DNA of 64,000 bases from assembly GCF_900099965.1 (NCBI RefSeq), contig NZ_FNDJ01000011.1:62001-126000 (forward strand), read 5' to 3'. Origin of the DNA: Nonomuraea jiangxiensis. Lineage in GTDB: Bacteria > Actinomycetota > Actinomycetes > Streptosporangiales > Streptosporangiaceae. The translations under genes and the position numbers were made by a program. The notes beneath the pieces were generated by a model. It saw nothing but the letters and a program-made list of their open reading frames with translations. It was not told the origin of the DNA and made no database searches. Of the stretch, positions 60,245 to 64,000 are shown one piece after another; the first letter of the stretch is position 1; every line of letters starts with the position of its first letter.

Positions 60245-63200
60245 GTGCACGTCCCGGTACACCCCGTCCGTTTCGTGACCGCCGCGGCCCTGTTCGACGG
60301 CCATGACGCGGCGATCAACATCATGCGACGCATCCTCCAGTCGCAGGGTGCCGAGGTCGTCCACCTCGGACACAACCGTTCGGTGGACGACATCGTCACG
60401 GCGGCCATCCAGGAAGACGTCCAGGGGGTGGCGATCAGCTCGTACCAGGGCGGGCACGTGGAGTTCTTCACGTACCTGGTGGAGTTGCTGCGCGAGCGCG
60501 GGGCCGGACACGTCAAGGTGTACGGCGGCGGGGGCGGAGTGATCGTCCCCGAGGAGATCGAGTTGCTGCATTCACGCGGTGTGACCCGCATCTTCTCGCC
60601 CGAGGACGGCCAGCGTTACGGCCTGCCCGGCATGATCAACCAGTTGATCCAGGAGTGCGACGTCGAGCTGGACGACCCGCCCTCGGCGGAGGCCGTCGTG
60701 TCGGGCGACCAGGCGGCACTGGCCCGCGCGATCACCCTCATCGAGTCGGGGCGCGCCCCGGCCGAGCTGGTCGAGGGCCTGCGCGGGACGGGGGAGCGGC
60801 GCGCGCCCGTGCTCGGCATCACCGGCACCGGCGGCTCGGGCAAGTCCTCGCTCACCGACGAGCTGGTCCGCAGGTTCCGCGTCGACAACGACGACAAGCT
60901 GCGCATCGCGATCATCGCCATCGACCCGACCCGCAGGCGTGGCGGCGGCGCGCTGCTCGGCGACCGCATCCGGATGAACAGCCTGGCCCCGCAGACCTAC
61001 TTCCGCTCCCTGGCCACCAGGGGCGCGCCCAGCGAGGTGCCCGCCTGCCTCGACGACGTGATCAACGCCTGCCGGGCCGCCGGCTACGACCTGGTGATCG
61101 TCGAGACGCCCGGCATCGGCCAGGGCGACGCCGGGATCGTGCCGCACGTGGACGTGCCGGTCTACGTGATGACGCCGGAGTTCGGCGCGGCCTCCCAGCT
61201 GGAGAAGATCGACATGCTCGACTTCGCCGAGGCCGTGGTGATCAACAAGTACGAGCGGCGCGGCGCGGAGGACGCCCTGCGTGACGTGCGCCGCCAGCTC
61301 GTACGCAACCGCGAGGCGTTCGGCGTCTCACCCGATGAGATGCCGGTCTTCGGCACCATCGCCGCCCGCTACAACGACGCCGGGGTCACGGCCCTCTACC
61401 ACCACCTCAAGGGCCTGCTGCCGACCGGGGAGAGTCCGGGCCTGCTGCCGGAGGTGTCCGGGCGCACGTCCAAGGCCTCGGCCGCCATCGTCCCGCCCGC
61501 CAGGGTGCGCTACCTGGCCGACATCGCCGAGACCGTGCGCGGCTACCACGCCGAGACGCTCGCCCAGGCCGAGATCGCCCGCCGCCGCCAGCAGGTCGCC
61601 GCCGTGCGGGCCCTGCTGGACGACGAGCGGCTGGCGGAGCTGGAGAGCCGGGCCGAGGCGGAGCTGAGCGACGAGAGCCGTACGCTGCTCGACACCTGGC
61701 CCGCCCTCAAGGAGCGCTACACCGCCGACGAGCTGGTCGTGAAGGTACGCGACCGCGAGATCCACACCCCGCTCTGGCGGGAGACGCTCTCCGGCAGCCG
61801 CATCCCCAGGGTGGCGCTGCCCCGCTACAGCGATCACGGCGACCTGCTCAGGTTCCTGCGTGGGGAGAACCTGCCGGGGATGTTCCCGTTCACCGCCGGC
61901 GTGTTCCCGTTCAAGCGGGACGACGAGGACCCGACCCGGATGTTCGCCGGCGAGGGCGACCCGTTCCGTACCAACCGGCGCTTCAAGCTGCTGTCCGAGG
62001 GGCAGCCGGCGACCCGGTTGTCCACGGCGTTCGACTCGGTGACGCTCTACGGGCACGACCCGGCCATGCGCCCCGACATCTACGGAAAAGTCGGGACCTC
62101 TGGGGTCTCCATCGCGACGCTCGACGACATGAAGGTGCTCTACGACGGCTTCGACCTGGCGGCGCCCAACACGTCGGTGTCCATGACGATCAACGGCCCC
62201 GCCCCCACGATCCTGGCCTTCTACCTCAACGCCGCCATCGACCAGGCGAGGGAGCGCTTCCGCACCGACCACGGCCGCGACCCCGACGAGCGCGAGGACC
62301 ACGAGCTGCGTGCCCGCACCCTCGCCACGGTCAGGGGCACCGTCCAGGCCGACATCCTCAAGGAGGACCAGGGCCAGAACACCTGCATCTTCTCCACCGA
62401 GTTCTCGCTGCGGATGATGGCCGACATCCAGGAGTGGTTCATCCGCAACGGCGTGCGCAACTTCTACTCGGTCTCGATCTCCGGCTACCACATCGCCGAG
62501 GCCGGGGCCAACCCGATCAGCCAGCTCGCCTTCACGCTCGCCAACGGCTTCACGTACGTGGAGGCCTACCTGGCCAGGGGCATGCGGATCGACGACTTCG
62601 CGCCCAACCTGTCGTTCTTCTTCTCCAACGGCATGGACCCCGAATACAGCGTGCTCGGCCGGGTGGCCCGCCGCATCTGGGCGGTGACCATGCGGGAGCG
62701 CTACGGCGCCGGCGAGCGCTCGCAGAAGCTGAAATACCACATTCAGACCTCGGGCCGGTCCCTGCACGCCCAGGAGATGAACTTCAACGACATCCGCACC
62801 ACCCTCCAGGCCCTGATCGCCATCTACGACAACTGCAACAGCCTGCACACCAACGCCTTCGACGAGGCCGTGACCACCCCGTCGGCCGACTCGGTGCGCA
62901 GGGCCATGGCGATCCAGCTCATCATCAACCGCGAGTGGGGCCTGGCCAAGAACGAGAACCCGTTGCAGGGCTCGTTCATCGTCGAGGAGCTGACGGACCT
63001 GGTGGAGGAGGCGGTGCTGTCCGAGTTCGAGCGCCTGTCCGACCGTGGCGGCGTGCTGGGCGCGATGGAGACCGGCTACCAGCGCGGCAAGATCCAGGAC
63101 GAGTCCATGCTGTACGAGATGCGCAAGCACGACGGCTCGCTGCCCATCGTCGGCGTGAACACCTTCCGCAACCCGCGCGGCGACGACGAGCCCGAGCTGC

Positions 63201-63439
63201 ACAAGCTGGAGCTGGCCAGGGGCACCGAGGAGGAGAAGCGCTCGCAGCTCGACCGGCTGCACGCCTTCCACGAGCGCAACCGCTCCGAGGCCCCCGCCCA
63301 GCTCGCCCGGCTGCGCGAGGTGGCGATGTCGGAGGGGAACGCGTTCGAGGTGCTCATGGAGGCGGCCCGGCACTGCTCGCTCGGCCAGATCACGGAGGCC
63401 CTGTTCGAGGCGGGCGGCCAGTACCGGCGCAACGTCTGA
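60245..63439 (+). CDS. icmF: Fused isobutyryl-CoA mutase IcmF
   Basis: Adenosylcobalamin-dependent enzyme of 1064 aa that interconverts isobutyryl-CoA and n-butyryl-CoA. N-terminal B12-binding domain with DGHDAA (18-23; H20 is the lower axial ligand). Middle MeaI-like G-protein chaperone with P-loop GTGGSGKS (194-201). C-terminal TIM-barrel mutase from about 560, with the substrate-binding SISGYHIAEAGANPISQLAF. GTG start with AAGGAG nine bases upstream. Domain order and length match IcmF rather than methylmalonyl-CoA mutase. A hairpin follows. Confidence 0.96.
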   Translation: MHVPVHPVRFVTAAALFDGHDAAINIMRRILQSQGAEVVHLGHNRSVDDIVTAAIQEDVQGVAISSYQGGHVEFFTYLVELLRERGAGHVKVYGGGGGVIVPEEIELLHSRGVTRIFSPEDGQRYGLPGMINQLIQECDVELDDPPSAEAVVSGDQAALARAITLIESGRAPAELVEGLRGTGERRAPVLGITGTGGSGKSSLTDELVRRFRVDNDDKLRIAIIAIDPTRRRGGGALLGDRIRMNSLAPQTYFRSLATRGAPSEVPACLDDVINACRAAGYDLVIVETPGIGQGDAGIVPHVDVPVYVMTPEFGAASQLEKIDMLDFAEAVVINKYERRGAEDALRDVRRQLVRNREAFGVSPDEMPVFGTIAARYNDAGVTALYHHLKGLLPTGESPGLLPEVSGRTSKASAAIVPPARVRYLADIAETVRGYHAETLAQAEIARRRQQVAAVRALLDDERLAELESRAEAELSDESRTLLDTWPALKERYTADELVVKVRDREIHTPLWRETLSGSRIPRVALPRYSDHGDLLRFLRGENLPGMFPFTAGVFPFKRDDEDPTRMFAGEGDPFRTNRRFKLLSEGQPATRLSTAFDSVTLYGHDPAMRPDIYGKVGTSGVSIATLDDMKVLYDGFDLAAPNTSVSMTINGPAPTILAFYLNAAIDQARERFRTDHGRDPDEREDHELRARTLATVRGTVQADILKEDQGQNTCIFSTEFSLRMMADIQEWFIRNGVRNFYSVSISGYHIAEAGANPISQLAFTLANGFTYVEAYLARGMRIDDFAPNLSFFFSNGMDPEYSVLGRVARRIWAVTMRERYGAGERSQKLKYHIQTSGRSLHAQEMNFNDIRTTLQALIAIYDNCNSLHTNAFDEAVTTPSADSVRRAMAIQLIINREWGLAKNENPLQGSFIVEELTDLVEEAVLSEFERLSDRGGVLGAMETGYQRGKIQDESMLYEMRKHDGSLPIVGVNTFRNPRGDDEPELHKLELARGTEEEKRSQLDRLHAFHERNRSEAPAQLARLREVAMSEGNAFEVLMEAARHCSLGQITEALFEAGGQYRRNV

Positions 63440-63445
63440 ATCCGG

Positions 63446-63476
63446 ACCCGCACGCGATCGGCCGATTCGTGCGGGT
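63446..63476 (+). terminator. Terminator hairpin after icmF
   Basis: ACCCGCACG (63446-63454) and CGTGCGGGT (63468-63476) are perfect 9-bp arms; the loop itself contains ATCGGCCGAT. Confidence 0.75.
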
Positions 63477-63546
63477 GGTGATCGAGTGGGAAGACGCGCG
63501 CCGATAGGATCACGGTCCGGGGCACATCGCTATCTGGGAGGCTTTC

Positions 63547-64000
63547 ATGTCCGACGTCAGTTTCAAGGGCAACCCCGTCACCGTAGGCGGCACCTTCCCG
63601 CGGCCCGGGGCCGCCGCTCCCGCGTTCCGCCTGGTGGGCGCGGACCTCGCCGAGCGTTCCCTGGAGGACTTCGGCCAGGCGACCAAGGTGCTCAACATCT
63701 TCCCGAGCCTCGACACGGGCGTCTGCGCCGCCTCGGTGCGCCGCTTCAACGAGATCGCCGCCGAGCACCCCGACGTGGTGGTGCTCTGCATCTCCGCCGA
63801 CCTGCCCTTCGCGCAGAAGCGCTTCTGCGGCGCCGAGGGGCTCGACAAGGTGACCACGCTCTCGCTCATGCGGGGGCGGGAGTTCCTGAGCGACTACGGC
63901 GTGGCTCAGGAGTCCGGGCCGCTGGCCGGGCTGGCGGCGCGGGCAGTGGTGGTGCTCGACGGCGACAATAAGGTGATCTACTCCGAGCTGGTGCCGGAGA
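63547..64000 (+). CDS. tpx: Thiol peroxidase Tpx, 3' end outside window
   Basis: Atypical 2-Cys peroxiredoxin that reduces peroxides with thioredoxin. The peroxidatic C60 is in DTGVCAASVRRF and the resolving C94 is in KRFCGAEGLD. MSDVSFKGNPVTVGGTFP opens the protein as in other Tpx. ATG 63547 with GGGAGG upstream. About 151 of the usual 165 residues are present; the gene is cut by the window edge. Confidence 0.95.
   Translation, partial: MSDVSFKGNPVTVGGTFPRPGAAAPAFRLVGADLAERSLEDFGQATKVLNIFPSLDTGVCAASVRRFNEIAAEHPDVVVLCISADLPFAQKRFCGAEGLDKVTTLSLMRGREFLSDYGVAQESGPLAGLAARAVVVLDGDNKVIYSELVPE

Overview
The window is high-GC DNA from a filamentous actinomycete. Codon third positions are mostly G or C, many genes overlap by four bases (ATGA or GTGA), and several genes have a -10 box placed to give leaderless transcripts. 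Actinobacterial families are plentiful: AfsR-type regulators, DUF397 and DUF5753 proteins, mycothiol-linked DinB-like proteins, DUF3040, a non-zinc L31 and fused isobutyryl-CoA mutase. The gene mix fits Streptosporangiales (Nonomuraea-like), but that placement is an inference and no rRNA or tRNA gene is present to test it. || Layout. 1-7.5 kb: small regulator and effector pairs. These are an NmrA-like reductase with HxlR, an RsbW-like ATPase with an XRE/DUF5753 and DUF397 set plus an overlapping 53-codon ORF, an SRPBCC-ArsR operon, a ThDP enzyme with a possible leader ORF, and a TetR/SnoaL divergent pair. 7.6-11.3 kb: efeUOB iron uptake under a candidate iron box. 11.3-15.6 kb: a first sugar ABC importer with a divergent LacI. 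15.6-28.8 kb: MazG-like protein, giant AfsR-like regulator, amidohydrolase and esterases, an AlkB and Oxygenase-NA-like dioxygenase pair, CocE-like hydrolase, and a DinB-like protein with a repetitive N-terminus. 28.8-30.75 kb: almost 2 kb without a convincing gene, consisting of strand-asymmetric low-complexity DNA and minisatellites. 30.75-38.5 kb: recQ, MFS, SDR, rpmE2 with a candidate Zur box, small membrane proteins, a secreted protein and a degenerate PfkB-like protein. 38.5-47.9 kb: a GH87 alpha-1,3-glucanase, LacI, sugar ABC importer and GH13 alpha-glucosidase locus. 48.5-54 kb: a third ABC importer with GH1 beta-glucosidase and LacI. 54-59 kb: a Ser/Thr kinase, a fused DNA methylase/specificity protein, a PP2C phosphatase and a membrane CHAP protein. 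59-64 kb: medium-chain dehydrogenase, fused isobutyryl-CoA mutase and the start of tpx. || How the parts work together. All three sugar importers consist of a binding lipoprotein plus two permeases and lack an ATPase, so they probably share an MsiK-type ATPase encoded elsewhere. Each has its own LacI and its own palindromic operator. The GH87-to-GH13 segment reads as a complete route for secreted depolymerisation, import and intracellular hydrolysis of alpha-1,3-glucan. The least ordinary group is the methylase-kinase operon, with the PP2C gene divergent across a shared inverted repeat. It looks like an orphan, possibly phospho-regulated DNA methylation module without a restriction subunit.
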